64,000 bases of DNA from contig NZ_JAUOPC010000015.1 of NCBI RefSeq assembly GCF_030546805.1, positions 1-64,000 of the forward strand. The letters run 5' to 3'. The notes under the pieces are model-generated. The model was given only the letters and a program-made list of their open reading frames with translations, did not search any database and had not been told where the DNA came from. Source of the DNA: Cyclobacterium sp. 1_MG-2023. Lineage in GTDB: Bacteria > Bacteroidota > Bacteroidia > Cytophagales > Cyclobacteriaceae. Positions within the stretch are counted from its first letter, which is position 1, and the number at the start of each line of letters is the position of its first letter. This document shows, one piece after another, positions 15,295 through 23,179 of the stretch. Made by a program: the position numbers and the translations under genes.

Positions 15295-16632
15295 ATGGCA
15301 AGGTTTAATTTCTACTTGAGGGAAAAATCTAAGGATAAAGAAACCCCAATACTATTATTCATCAGTTTTAATGGGAAACGTTTAAAATATTCCATTGAAA
15401 AAAGTATTCACCCTAAGTTTTGGAATGAAGATAAACAGCTTGCCAGAGTTGTTAAGGACTTTCCACTGGCCAAAATTTTTAATGAGGATCTTGAAAACAT
15501 TAAAGCAGAAGCAAAAAAAGCTTTAGCAGGGTTGGAAAGAGATTTGACCCGGTATCCCTCCACTCAAGAACTTAAATCTAAAATAGATAGTGTCTTAAAC
15601 AAAAGTGTAGTTCCAGAAAATGAAAGCAATGATAGTGTACCAACATTTTTAGAATTGTTTAAAAGGTTTATAAAAGAATCTGAGGATGGGACAAGATTAG
15701 CAACCACAGGAAAAAGGTTTGACAGAGGCACCATTCAAAAGTATAATACTGTATATGTAACCTTGCAAAGATTTAGTGAAAAATTCTTTTTGAGTTTTGA
15801 TACCATTGGCAAGGACTTTTATTCAAAGTTTACAGGCTACCTGAATAGAGAAATATCGAAAACTGTCAATGGGAGAAAAGAAATAATCAAACCAAGTTAT
15901 ACTGTCAATACAGTTGGGAAATACATTCAGGTAATAAAAACCTTTATGGCCTATGCAACCGAAAATGGATACAACAGTAATTTGTATTTTCAGTCCAAAC
16001 AATTCAAAGCACACAATACACCTGGATTTTCTATTTATCTCAATGAAGACGAAATTAACCAAATCTATGAACTGGATTTAAGCAAAACCCCACACTTTGA
16101 ACGTGTCCGAGACTTGTTTATAGTTGGTTGCTGGACTGGGTTAAGGTTTTCTGATTTTACGGCCATCAAACCTGAAAACATTAAAGATGAATATTTAGAA
16201 ATCAAGACGTTTAAAACAGGTGAAAAAGTGATTATTCCCATCCATCCGATGGTTAGAAAGATCATGGCCAAATACGATGGTCAGTACCCAAACAGTTTGC
16301 CCCCGGCCATATCAAACCAAAAAATGAATGCCTACCTAAAAGAGATTGCAAAACAGGTGGACTGCCTTAAAGAATTGGTGGAGGTGGAACGCATCAAAGG
16401 AGGCTTTAAGACAACTACAAAACAAAACAAATGGGAACTTGTCACAACCCATACCGCCAGAAGATCTTTTGCCACTAACGTGTATAAAAGTGGTTTTCCT
16501 GCCATCAGTTTAATGAAAATCACAGGCCACAGGACAGAAAAATCCTTTTTGCTTTACATCAAAGTTACCCCTGAGGAAAACGCAAAACAATTATTAGATC
16601 ATTGGAGGAAATCAATTTTAAAAGCTGGGTAA
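15295..16632 (+). CDS. Tyrosine-type site-specific integrase of the island
   Basis: A 445-aa integrase of the Bacteroidota conjugative/mobilisable-element type. It has an N-terminal arm-binding domain (MARFNFYLREKSKD, to about residue 85), a SAM-like core-binding domain (115-235) and a catalytic domain. Catalytic residues are visible: Arg284 (TGLRFSDF), His386 and Arg389 (HTARR), His412 (TGHRTEKS) and Tyr421. It begins 185 bp inside attL, the usual position, and should catalyse insertion into and excision from tRNA-Arg(CCT). All active-site residues are intact, so it may still be active. Confidence 0.95.
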   Translation: MARFNFYLREKSKDKETPILLFISFNGKRLKYSIEKSIHPKFWNEDKQLARVVKDFPLAKIFNEDLENIKAEAKKALAGLERDLTRYPSTQELKSKIDSVLNKSVVPENESNDSVPTFLELFKRFIKESEDGTRLATTGKRFDRGTIQKYNTVYVTLQRFSEKFFLSFDTIGKDFYSKFTGYLNREISKTVNGRKEIIKPSYTVNTVGKYIQVIKTFMAYATENGYNSNLYFQSKQFKAHNTPGFSIYLNEDEINQIYELDLSKTPHFERVRDLFIVGCWTGLRFSDFTAIKPENIKDEYLEIKTFKTGEKVIIPIHPMVRKIMAKYDGQYPNSLPPAISNQKMNAYLKEIAKQVDCLKELVEVERIKGGFKTTTKQNKWELVTTHTARRSFATNVYKSGFPAISLMKITGHRTEKSFLLYIKVTPEENAKQLLDHWRKSILKAG

Positions 16633-16633
16633 T

Positions 16634-17272
16634 ATGGAAGAGGAATTAAAAAAAATATTGATGAAAGATTTGGAGGTTTTGAAAAATGATCCAAGATTTA
16701 TTGAATACAATAAAGCCTTTATGAAATGGAAGGAGGAACAAATTTATGATTATAAAAAGACAAAAAAAAGTCTTAAACATATTTTTCGAAGTCAAGGATT
16801 AGTCCTTCCTAAAAACTGGGGCGAACTTTTTTATAGTTGGGTTTTGAGTGTTCCAATTGGATCTGAGGTTAGAGAAATAATGGCATCATTGCCTAGTGAA
16901 AGGAAAGTTTTTGAATTACAGCCAATTCCAAGAAATTACTTTATTGAATGGGCTAAGGAAGAAACACAAAGATTGTTGGGTACAGATTTAATTCAAAAAC
17001 CTGAAAGAGAAAAGCCATTAAAAGATGAAACAAATGCTGTTAAATACTTTCTGTTAGATCACTTTTTTAAGGGGAATGATGAATTTAACAAATTGAAGTT
17101 TAAAGATCAGGAAAACCTTTTAGGGTTTATTCTAAGTTGTCGTTCTGATACGGTAAAACACATCAAAAATAATGCTTATAAGGAAAAACCTGACGGGAAG
17201 TATATTACAATTAAATCTAAAGATAGATTTGATGAATTGTTGGAAAAATTAAAAATGGGGGAAATTCTTTAA
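16634..17272 (+). CDS. Hypothetical island protein
   Basis: A 212-aa Lys/Glu-rich soluble protein that I do not recognise. It starts one base after the integrase stop and is probably co-transcribed. It is predicted mainly helical, with no signal or membrane segment. A C-terminal stretch (KYITIKSKDRFDELLEKL) may form a small alpha/beta unit. Small helical proteins next to integrases are often accessory recombination or regulatory factors, but that is only position-based. Confidence 0.75.
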   Translation: MEEELKKILMKDLEVLKNDPRFIEYNKAFMKWKEEQIYDYKKTKKSLKHIFRSQGLVLPKNWGELFYSWVLSVPIGSEVREIMASLPSERKVFELQPIPRNYFIEWAKEETQRLLGTDLIQKPEREKPLKDETNAVKYFLLDHFFKGNDEFNKLKFKDQENLLGFILSCRSDTVKHIKNNAYKEKPDGKYITIKSKDRFDELLEKLKMGEIL

Positions 17273-17327
17273 TCCCCCTGCCTTATCCCCCTGCCACCTT
17301 TGAATTAAATAAAATTAATCAAAGGTT

Positions 17328-17615
17328 ATGACAAATCTAATTTTAAGTACTTATACCCCTGAAGAACTAACAGGGATTATTCACAAAGCAATCAGGGAGG
17401 TCGTAAAAGATATACAGCCTCAAAACTCTACCCAGCCTAGTGAAACACTGCTAACGAGAAGAGAAACAGCAGACAAGCTGAAAATATCACTTGTGACTTT
17501 AAACGACTGGACGAAAAGGGGGATTATTCAATCTTACCTTATTGGTGGTCGTGTCCTTTATAAGGATAGCGAAATAGAAGCATCCCTTCATAAAACACAA
17601 ACTGTAAAATACTAA
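17328..17615 (+). CDS. Excisionase-like helix-turn-helix protein
   Basis: A 95-aa protein whose C-terminal half (residues ~43-90) is a MerR/excisionase-type HTH_17 domain: TRRETADKLKISLVTLNDW then RGIIQSYLIGGRVLYKDSEIEASL. Such proteins bind near att sites to favour excision, or control element genes. The first 40 residues form an amphipathic helical region. It lies two genes after the integrase, as in many Bacteroidota islands. Confidence 0.85.
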   Translation: MTNLILSTYTPEELTGIIHKAIREVVKDIQPQNSTQPSETLLTRRETADKLKISLVTLNDWTKRGIIQSYLIGGRVLYKDSEIEASLHKTQTVKY

Positions 17616-17619
17616 TCCG

Positions 17620-17760
17620 ATGCTACTAAAAAAAGAAGTGGCACCAATCGGATTAGATCCTATTGATGCCGGAACCGCTTTAGATATCGAATCAAAAACA
17701 GTACTCAAAGATACTATTTATTGGGGTTTATGTTTCACCAAAACCGCTAAATCCCTATGA
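17620..17760 (+). CDS. Small 46-aa coupled gene in the island
   Basis: A 46-codon frame (MLLKKEVAPIGLDPIDAGTA...) starting 4 bp after the HTH gene stop and overlapping the next start by the ATGA pattern (17757-17760). Tight coupling on both sides, with no gap otherwise left uncovered, suggests it is real despite its size. Function unknown. Confidence 0.4.
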   Translation: MLLKKEVAPIGLDPIDAGTALDIESKTVLKDTIYWGLCFTKTAKSL

Positions 17761-18008
17761 AAAAGTATAAGATACCAATTACAAGACTTGCCCCCTGTGG
17801 AAACATTATTTCTTTTAATACAGAAGTTGTTTTAATCAAGCCATCACTGGCAAAATTTACCTTTTGGCACCATTCCAAAATCGTTGGTTCCATCGTTTGT
17901 GAAGTTGGTAACATGGCCATCAATGATGCAACAGACTTTTTGTTGGAAGGCTATTTTAAATCAAACGAATTTAAGGAAACCACAAAAAAGGGGGGGGCAT
18001 GGAACTAA
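17757..18008 (+). CDS. Small hypothetical island protein
   Basis: An 83-aa protein (MKKYKIPITRLAPCGNII...) with no recognised domain, signal or membrane helix. It overlaps the 46-aa gene before it by 4 bp and the ATPase gene after it by 10 bp, so it is within one translationally coupled operon. An accessory role in replication control is possible from position only. Confidence 0.6.
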   Translation: MKKYKIPITRLAPCGNIISFNTEVVLIKPSLAKFTFWHHSKIVGSIVCEVGNMAINDATDFLLEGYFKSNEFKETTKKGGAWN

Positions 18009-19144
18009 GAGAAAGACAGGTACAAATTAACACTGACGCTGATTTGAATGATTTAGGTGAAGAGCTTGAAAATGCCACGAAATTAACACCTCAAGAGCCA
18101 GATCCTATAAAACCTAAAGAGTATGTAAAAGAATGGCTTAAAATGGCTAAAATTGACCCGAAAGAAAAGATTGATAGACCATCTGTCTGTTTATCTATCA
18201 TTGATGGGGTAATAGAGGGAATAATCGGAACTTTGGGAAATTTTGCTTTGATAATTGGGAAAGCGAAATCCAAAAAGACTTTTAGTCTTGTCTTGTTTCT
18301 TTCGGCTTTGGTTGCAAACTGTACGGTATTTAAAAAATTCAAAGGGTTACTGCCTGACAAAAAATCAAAGGTGGTATTCTTTGATACAGAGCAATCCCGG
18401 TATCATGTTCAGAAGTTTTATCACAGAGTTTGCAAAATTTTGGGTATAGAAGATCCGGTAAATTTAGAATGCTACTGCCTGAGACAATTCACCCCATCAG
18501 AACGACTGGAAATAATTGAATATTATATCAATACAGAACCTAATTTGGGATTTGTGGCTATTGATGGAGTAAGGGATTTGGTAAACTCTATCAATGATGA
18601 AGAGGAAGCCACAAAGATAGCCTCCTGTTTACTGAGGTGGACAGAACAAAAGAATATCCATATTATCACTGTCCTGCATCAGAACAAAAGAGATGAAAAC
18701 GCACGTGGCCATTTAGGGACTGAATTAGTCAATAAAGCTGAAACTGTACTTTCCGTTTCCTTAGATCCTCAGAATAAACAAATATCTGTGGTGGAGCCTG
18801 AATTTTGCAGGGATAGAGAGCCTGGAATTTTCGCATTTACAGTTAATGAAAATGGCTTGCCTGAATTGGTGGAGGGATGGGAGAAAGTGGAAACTAAAAG
18901 CAACAAAACACTTTCACCAAGTGAAATAGAGCCTAATTATCATAAGGAGAGGTTACAAGAATTATTTAGTGGCCTCGGGGATGAAATCAAGGGTGGTGAA
19001 TTAATTGATGGGTTAAAAACAATCTTCGATATAGGGGTTACTCGAGCAAAAGAATTTAGGACTTATTATCTATCGAAAAAATGGATAATAAGAAATGGTA
19101 AGAGTACCAGCCCTAATCAATATTATACCTTAAATCATAAATAA
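17999..19144 (+). CDS. RepA-like AAA/RecA-fold ATPase
   Basis: A 381-aa protein of the AAA_25/RepA helicase-like group. The P-loop is G87KAKSKKT94, a KxxKKT variant; strand 2 is VVFFDTEQS (126-133), the motif typical of this group; Walker B is LGFVAIDG with Asp189; a sensor stretch HQNKRDENARG (227-237) follows. The C-terminal ~90 residues look like a winged helix. Such proteins act as replicative helicases of plasmids and islands. It is followed by origin-like inverted repeats and the VirE_N gene, so it probably initiates replication of the excised circle. Confidence 0.85.
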   Translation: MELRERQVQINTDADLNDLGEELENATKLTPQEPDPIKPKEYVKEWLKMAKIDPKEKIDRPSVCLSIIDGVIEGIIGTLGNFALIIGKAKSKKTFSLVLFLSALVANCTVFKKFKGLLPDKKSKVVFFDTEQSRYHVQKFYHRVCKILGIEDPVNLECYCLRQFTPSERLEIIEYYINTEPNLGFVAIDGVRDLVNSINDEEEATKIASCLLRWTEQKNIHIITVLHQNKRDENARGHLGTELVNKAETVLSVSLDPQNKQISVVEPEFCRDREPGIFAFTVNENGLPELVEGWEKVETKSNKTLSPSEIEPNYHKERLQELFSGLGDEIKGGELIDGLKTIFDIGVTRAKEFRTYYLSKKWIIRNGKSTSPNQYYTLNHK

Positions 19145-19147
19145 CAT

Positions 19148-19248
19148 ACTTAGTTAGTTGGATGGTCATATATAGGGATAGCCGACTAACTAAGTTAAAA
19201 TTTTGACTAGGTTACTTGGTTAAACAAGTTTCTAACTAAGTAACCTAG
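19148..19248. repeat. Two adjacent inverted repeats, candidate island origin
   Basis: First pair: ACTTAGTTAGTTGG (19148-19161) with CCGACTAACTAAGTT (19182-19196). Second pair: CTAGGTTACTTGGTT (19207-19221) with AACTAAGTAACCTAG (19234-19248), one mismatch. Both arms share CTTAGTTA/GTTACTT cores. Related motifs recur at 21106-21115 and 22706-22755. The position between the RepA-like ATPase and the VirE_N gene fits a replication origin or an operator. Confidence 0.5.
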
Positions 19249-19264
19249 TTATAATTATAGTGTC

Positions 19265-20629
19265 ATGAAATCAATTTTAGATATAGAAGTCAGTTGTTTT
19301 GAAAATTACAATACCCCAGCTAAACCGAAAGCAGTCAATTTGTTGCAATGGCTAAATTCAGCTAAATACAAAAAGCAAGTTGATGATATCAGGTCACAGG
19401 ATGATAAGGGTAAAAGGGATGAATTAAAAGCTAAACTGCCATGCATTACACCAAGTGGACTTTTTACATATCGAAGCCAAAACAATTTGGTTAGGCATTC
19501 AGGATTTATTCAAATTGACTTAGATCCTGTTACTAAAAACAAAAAGAACCTTGAAATATCGAATTGGGATGACTTGAAAAATGAACTTTCCAAGCTACCT
19601 CAAATTGCTTATTTGGGAGAGTCTGTATCAGGCAAGGGTTATTGGGGGTTGATCCCCATTCCCCCAGAGCCTGAAAAGCATAAGAGTTATTTTGAATCAT
19701 TGTTTGATATTTTTCTTAGTAATTGGGGTATCGAATTGGATGATAAGCCGAAAAGTATTGTCTCTTTAAGGGGGTATTCATACGATTTGAACGGTTATTT
19801 TAATCATAATGCAAAACAGTTCATTTTATTAAAAAAGTTTGTCACAGTTGCTAAAAATATCCCTGAAAGCAATTTTATTTCCAATAGGGATGGAAAATAC
19901 GAATGGTTAGAAAACTGGATTTTATCCCAAATCTCACAAGCCATGCCGGGAAACAGGCACGATGCACGGTTAAAATATGCACGTTTGGCTGGTGGACTGA
20001 TTGCAGGGGGTTATTTGCCCCAATCAGTGGAGGAAAGCATAATTAGTAACTACTTAGCACAATATGGAAGTATAGACCCTGAGACCGCCCAAAAAAAAGA
20101 AATTAATGCCATCAGGGATGGGGTTAAGGATGGATTAAAATTTCCTGTGGATCCTCCACCAACCAAATGCTTATTTGTGCCATTCACAGAAATAAAGGAT
20201 TATTCAAAAAAGGCATTTAAGATTTGGCAGGGGGACGATATATTTTATATCCCTAAGTCCACCGTATATGATGTTATAAAAATTGGTTTTTATGTTTCTG
20301 AATATTTTTTGAAATCTGAAAGTAAGCCTCCAAAATACCAAGCAGATGCATGGAAAGAATTTATTCATAATTCTGACTTTATAAGTCAAATTCCTAAATC
20401 CAAATTATTAACTAATTATAGCTATGAAAATGAAGAAGAAAACAGAAGAATTGAGGCAAAGATTAACTCTACTGAATATAAAGTTAGAAAAGTTATCCAA
20501 AATATTAGAGAGGAAAATAAAAAGGAATCAAGCCTTAAAGACAAGATTAGAGATTGTGAGATTCCAAGCGGAGCAATACTTGAAAACAAAGAGCTTCTTA
20601 AAAGATACCGAGCAAAATACGGATATTAA
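19265..20629 (+). CDS. VirE_N / BT4734-like replication protein
   Basis: A 454-aa protein whose N-terminal ~190 residues match the VirE N-terminal (BT4734-like) domain: PSGLFTYRSQNNLVRHSGFIQ, IDLDP, then SVSGKGYWGLIPI. This domain is related to primase-polymerase folds and is found with RepA-like ATPases on Bacteroidota mobile elements. The middle has PGNRHDARLKYARLAGGLI, as in primase-associated helical domains, and the C-terminus is charged and helical. It probably primes or initiates replication of the element. Confidence 0.8.
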   Translation: MKSILDIEVSCFENYNTPAKPKAVNLLQWLNSAKYKKQVDDIRSQDDKGKRDELKAKLPCITPSGLFTYRSQNNLVRHSGFIQIDLDPVTKNKKNLEISNWDDLKNELSKLPQIAYLGESVSGKGYWGLIPIPPEPEKHKSYFESLFDIFLSNWGIELDDKPKSIVSLRGYSYDLNGYFNHNAKQFILLKKFVTVAKNIPESNFISNRDGKYEWLENWILSQISQAMPGNRHDARLKYARLAGGLIAGGYLPQSVEESIISNYLAQYGSIDPETAQKKEINAIRDGVKDGLKFPVDPPPTKCLFVPFTEIKDYSKKAFKIWQGDDIFYIPKSTVYDVIKIGFYVSEYFLKSESKPPKYQADAWKEFIHNSDFISQIPKSKLLTNYSYENEEENRRIEAKINSTEYKVRKVIQNIREENKKESSLKDKIRDCEIPSGAILENKELLKRYRAKYGY

Positions 20630-20736
20630 TTAAGTCAAAAACTAATATAATTTCGTAAATTACGACTAAAATACGGGTGTAAGATAAGTTTTATAGGAAA
20701 CCGTTAAATATTAATTTAATGTAAATTTTTACTAAT

Positions 20737-21108
20737 ATGAAAAAGATAATTTATTTAATAGTTTTACCTGTAATTCTTTTATCATGTAATAATCAGAAAA
20801 CAGTAGAAATTACACCAACCTATTTTTTTCAAATGTACTCAGATAAAGATTCAAAGATTACTAAAGCTTTTGGAAGAGAATTTGGAGATACGCTTACCCT
20901 AAATAATAAATATGTAATTGATGATTCATCAGCTTATGTTTGGGCTTGGAAGACTACCGAAAAAATCAATTCCTCTCAAAACGCTAATAATAAAGATAAT
21001 GTTTTATCTAGTGTTAATGAGTTTAAATTGTTTGATGAGAATGGCGTAGATATTACTTATAGCGTTTCATTTGTGGGGATAGAGAATTACCCCAATCCAA
21101 TAAAATAA
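20737..21108 (+). CDS. Small hypothetical lipoprotein (island cargo)
   Basis: A 123-aa protein with a lipoprotein signal (MKKIIYLIVLPVILLSC, Cys17) and a short unknown domain. It has an AT-rich spacer of 107 bp upstream, so it may be independently transcribed. No function can be assigned; surface lipoproteins are common cargo and could affect exclusion or phage adsorption. Confidence 0.65.
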   Translation: MKKIIYLIVLPVILLSCNNQKTVEITPTYFFQMYSDKDSKITKAFGREFGDTLTLNNKYVIDDSSAYVWAWKTTEKINSSQNANNKDNVLSSVNEFKLFDENGVDITYSVSFVGIENYPNPIK

Positions 21109-21118
21109 CTTAGTTAAT

Positions 21119-21403
21119 ATGGGGAAATTTGAAAAGGGAAATCCGGGCAGGCCAAAAGGGGCTAAAAATAAAATTAATACCCAAATGAGGGATTTAATCC
21201 AAAGTCTGTTTGATAACAACTATCAAACTATCCAAGAAGACTTGGAAGCACTGGAACCAAAAGATAGATTAAAATTCCTTTCTGATTTGTTGCCGTATTT
21301 GTTGCCAAAACTTCAAAGCACCACACACAGTCAAGAACTTAATTTTGATAGCATGACAGAGGAGGAACTTGATATTTTAATTGATAGAATAACTAATGAA
21401 TAA
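21119..21403 (+). CDS. DUF5681-like small basic protein
   Basis: A 94-aa protein that begins with the glycine/lysine motif FEKGNPGRPKGAKNK, typical of the DUF5681 family, followed by a helical region (MRDLIQSLFDNN..LLPYLLPKL). The GRPKG core is AT-hook-like, so DNA binding is plausible. Family members occur in phages and islands, sometimes near packaging genes. It overlaps an ACTTAGTTA motif just upstream (21106-21115). Confidence 0.7.
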   Translation: MGKFEKGNPGRPKGAKNKINTQMRDLIQSLFDNNYQTIQEDLEALEPKDRLKFLSDLLPYLLPKLQSTTHSQELNFDSMTEEELDILIDRITNE

Positions 21404-21433
21404 ATTACCGGGTTTGAAAAAACACTGTGAGAA

Positions 21434-21670
21434 ATGAAAAAAGACCATAATTTCAATTTCAGAAAAGAAGTATTAAAAGCACTTCACAAAGGTATTATTG
21501 GAAAGGTGGAGGCTAAAGAATGTTTGAAGAGGGATTTTGAAAGACAAGAAATTCCTGTGTTTTACTTTAGCCAAATGAAAAAAAGTTCATTGTTAGTTTA
21601 TGTAGATGCCCTTGAAAAAATGGGTATTATTAACCCTTTAATTAGATTGGATGGCAGTTTCCCGGAATGA
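21434..21670 (+). CDS. Small hypothetical island protein
   Basis: A 78-aa helical protein (MKKDHNFNFRKEVLKALHKG...). 'ALHKGIIGKVEAKECLKRDF' resembles the start of small HTH-like regulators, but no family was recognised. It overlaps the next gene by 20 bp. Confidence 0.55.
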   Translation: MKKDHNFNFRKEVLKALHKGIIGKVEAKECLKRDFERQEIPVFYFSQMKKSSLLVYVDALEKMGIINPLIRLDGSFPE

Positions 21671-21875
21671 TAAAGAGCAAATTGTAAAGGCTTATATTGA
21701 GAAATCCATTACAAGGGAGGAAATGGATTACTTGCTAAAAAATGGTTGTGCTATTACTCAAACTGAATGGGTTTATAACAATGAGGGTGAAAAAAACAAG
21801 CAAGAACAAAAAAGGCGTTTATTAAGGAGGGTTTTTGGTCATTCAATTTCCGGGATTGAGTGGTGTAGCAGTTAA
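21651..21875 (+). CDS. Small hypothetical island protein
   Basis: A 74-aa charged protein (MAVSRNDKEQIVKAYIEKS...) containing 'ITREEMDYLLKNG', a short helix-turn-helix-like pattern, and a basic stretch KQEQKRRLLRRVFG. It is translationally coupled to the previous gene by a 20-bp overlap; the two may encode partner proteins. Function unknown. Confidence 0.5.
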   Translation: MAVSRNDKEQIVKAYIEKSITREEMDYLLKNGCAITQTEWVYNNEGEKNKQEQKRRLLRRVFGHSISGIEWCSS

Positions 21876-21926
21876 TATGTTTTACAAGATTGTTTTATAT
21901 ATATATGATTTACACAAAATAAACTT

Positions 21927-22694
21927 ATGAAAGCAAACATAGAAATTAAGGTAGGTGACAATAAGTACTATAAACAATTAATTTTATTGAAGTTGGGAAG
22001 TAATGTGGTTTTGCTTTTTACATTTTGTTTTTTTTCCTGTTCGGTATTTGATGAACCACCTAATAGTTCAGATTATGGTCAGGTATATGATATAGATGGA
22101 AATAAATACCTTACTATTGAGATTGGAAACCAAATATGGATGGCAGAAAATTTGAAAACCACTTCTTTTTCAAATGGGGATCCAATTCAAGAGATAAAGA
22201 AAGATTCAGAATGGGGAAGGGCTTTAAATGAACCTGAGGTAATAAAACCTGCGTGGAGTTATTACGAAAATAACATTTCTTTTAATGAGGATAATGGGAA
22301 GCTGTATAATTGGTACGCAATTGCGGACAATAGAAATTGTTGTCCTGATGGATGGAGGATACCTACTAAATCAGATTTTGAAACTATGTTAAGTTCTTTG
22401 GGTGACAAGAAAAAGGCAATTCGGAGTATAAAGAAAGAAGGTGATATTTGGCCAAAATCCGACAAGGCTAATAACAATAGTGGGTTCTCGGCTTTTCCTT
22501 CAGGTTATAGGAATAATGGTGGAAATTTTTTTGATTTTGGTAAAGTAGCTTGTTTTTGGACTAGTGATTCCTTCATAGGAAGTTATTCTAGATCCGTGAA
22601 AGAGGGTTTTTTTACCTCGGAAAACTTAGATGACTACGTGTTTAATGGGTATTCTAAAGAATATGGATTGGGGGTTAGGTGTATTAAGGAATAG
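21927..22694 (+). CDS. FISUMP-domain lipoprotein (island cargo)
   Basis: A 255-aa exported protein with a Fibrobacter succinogenes major paralogous (FISUMP) domain. Diagnostic strings are QIWMAENLKTT, GKLYNWYAI, CCPDGWRIPTKSDFE, FSAFPSGYR, FWTSD and GLGVRCIKE, in family order. The signal is unusually far in (hydrophobic residues 28-38, lipobox FFSC near residue 39), so the true start may be further downstream than 21927. Surface-exposed, function unknown; the domain is common in Bacteroidota paralogous sets. It is the last gene before the right att site. Confidence 0.85.
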   Translation: MKANIEIKVGDNKYYKQLILLKLGSNVVLLFTFCFFSCSVFDEPPNSSDYGQVYDIDGNKYLTIEIGNQIWMAENLKTTSFSNGDPIQEIKKDSEWGRALNEPEVIKPAWSYYENNISFNEDNGKLYNWYAIADNRNCCPDGWRIPTKSDFETMLSSLGDKKKAIRSIKKEGDIWPKSDKANNNSGFSAFPSGYRNNGGNFFDFGKVACFWTSDSFIGSYSRSVKEGFFTSENLDDYVFNGYSKEYGLGVRCIKE

Positions 22695-22705
22695 GTTTTG
22701 ATTTT

Positions 22706-22755
22706 ACTTAGTTACTTTATTGAGCCCCTATGTCTATGATTGACTAACTAGGTTA
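22706..22755. repeat. Inverted repeat related to the candidate origin
   Basis: ACTTAGTTAC (22706-22715) and GACTAACTAGGTTA (22742-22755) form an imperfect pair and share sequence with the repeats at 19148-19248. They lie between the last cargo gene and the right attachment region. Confidence 0.4.
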
Positions 22756-22816
22756 GTTTTTTTTTAAGTTTTAAAACGTTTAATGACATACTATGCTAAC
22801 CTTTTTAGGTGTAGAC

Positions 22817-22835
22817 TGTCCCCTATACTGTCCCC
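22817..22835. promoter_or_regulatory. Integrase arm-like site pair, right
   Basis: TGTCCCC at 22817-22823 and 22829-22835, with the same 12-bp spacing and orientation as the pair at 15228. It lies 45 bp inside the right core repeat. Confidence 0.5.
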
Positions 22836-22843
22836 CGAAAAAC

Positions 22844-22893
22844 AAAAACCCCAAATACTGAAAGTATAAGGGGTTTAATGTAGCCTCGGCAAG
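22844..22893. other. Right attachment repeat of the island (attR)
   Basis: A repeat of 15061-15109. It overlaps the terminator and the 3' 13 bases of tRNA-Arg, so the tRNA gene stays intact after insertion. Confidence 0.85.
22846..22876 (-). terminator. Terminator of tRNA-Arg
   Basis: On the minus strand AAACCCC (22876-22870) pairs with GGGGTTT (22852-22846), followed by T residues. A near-copy remains at attL (about 15063-15092). Confidence 0.65.
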
Positions 22894-22952
22894 AATCGAA
22901 CTTGCATCTAAAGTTTAGGAAACTTCTATTCTATCCATTGAACTACGAGGCT
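22881..22952 (-). tRNA. tRNA-Arg (anticodon CCT)
   Basis: A 72-nt cloverleaf. Acceptor AGCCTCG/CGAGGCT, D arm with AATGGATA loop, anticodon stem GAAGT/ACTTT with loop TTCCTAA (anticodon CCT), T arm GCAAG-TTCGATT-CTTGC and discriminator A. No CCA is encoded. Its 3' end is the insertion target of the neighbouring island. Confidence 0.95.
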
Positions 22953-23091
22953 AATTATTTGTTAAGAAAGGGGGACCAATTGATTTGCAGGGTTTTAACC
23001 TGGTAAGGCCTGGTCATTGGGATCTTTTTCCCTTAAAAACACCGCAATTTAAACCATTATTTTTCTATTACGCAAATAAAATTTAGTCTTA

Positions 23092-23123
23092 TTGTTCTTT
23101 TTGATATTATTACCTTATCTTTG
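23092..23123 (+). promoter_or_regulatory. Promoter of the rpsP operon
   Basis: TTG at 23092-23094 and TATCTTTG at 23116-23123 (fits TAnnTTTG), separated by 21 bp: the Bacteroidota housekeeping promoter arrangement. It lies about 56 bp before the rpsP start. Confidence 0.75.
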
Positions 23124-23179
23124 CAGTCCAAAAATTAACGATGGACGGGATCCATCAATTAACTAAAAGTCAATATAAT

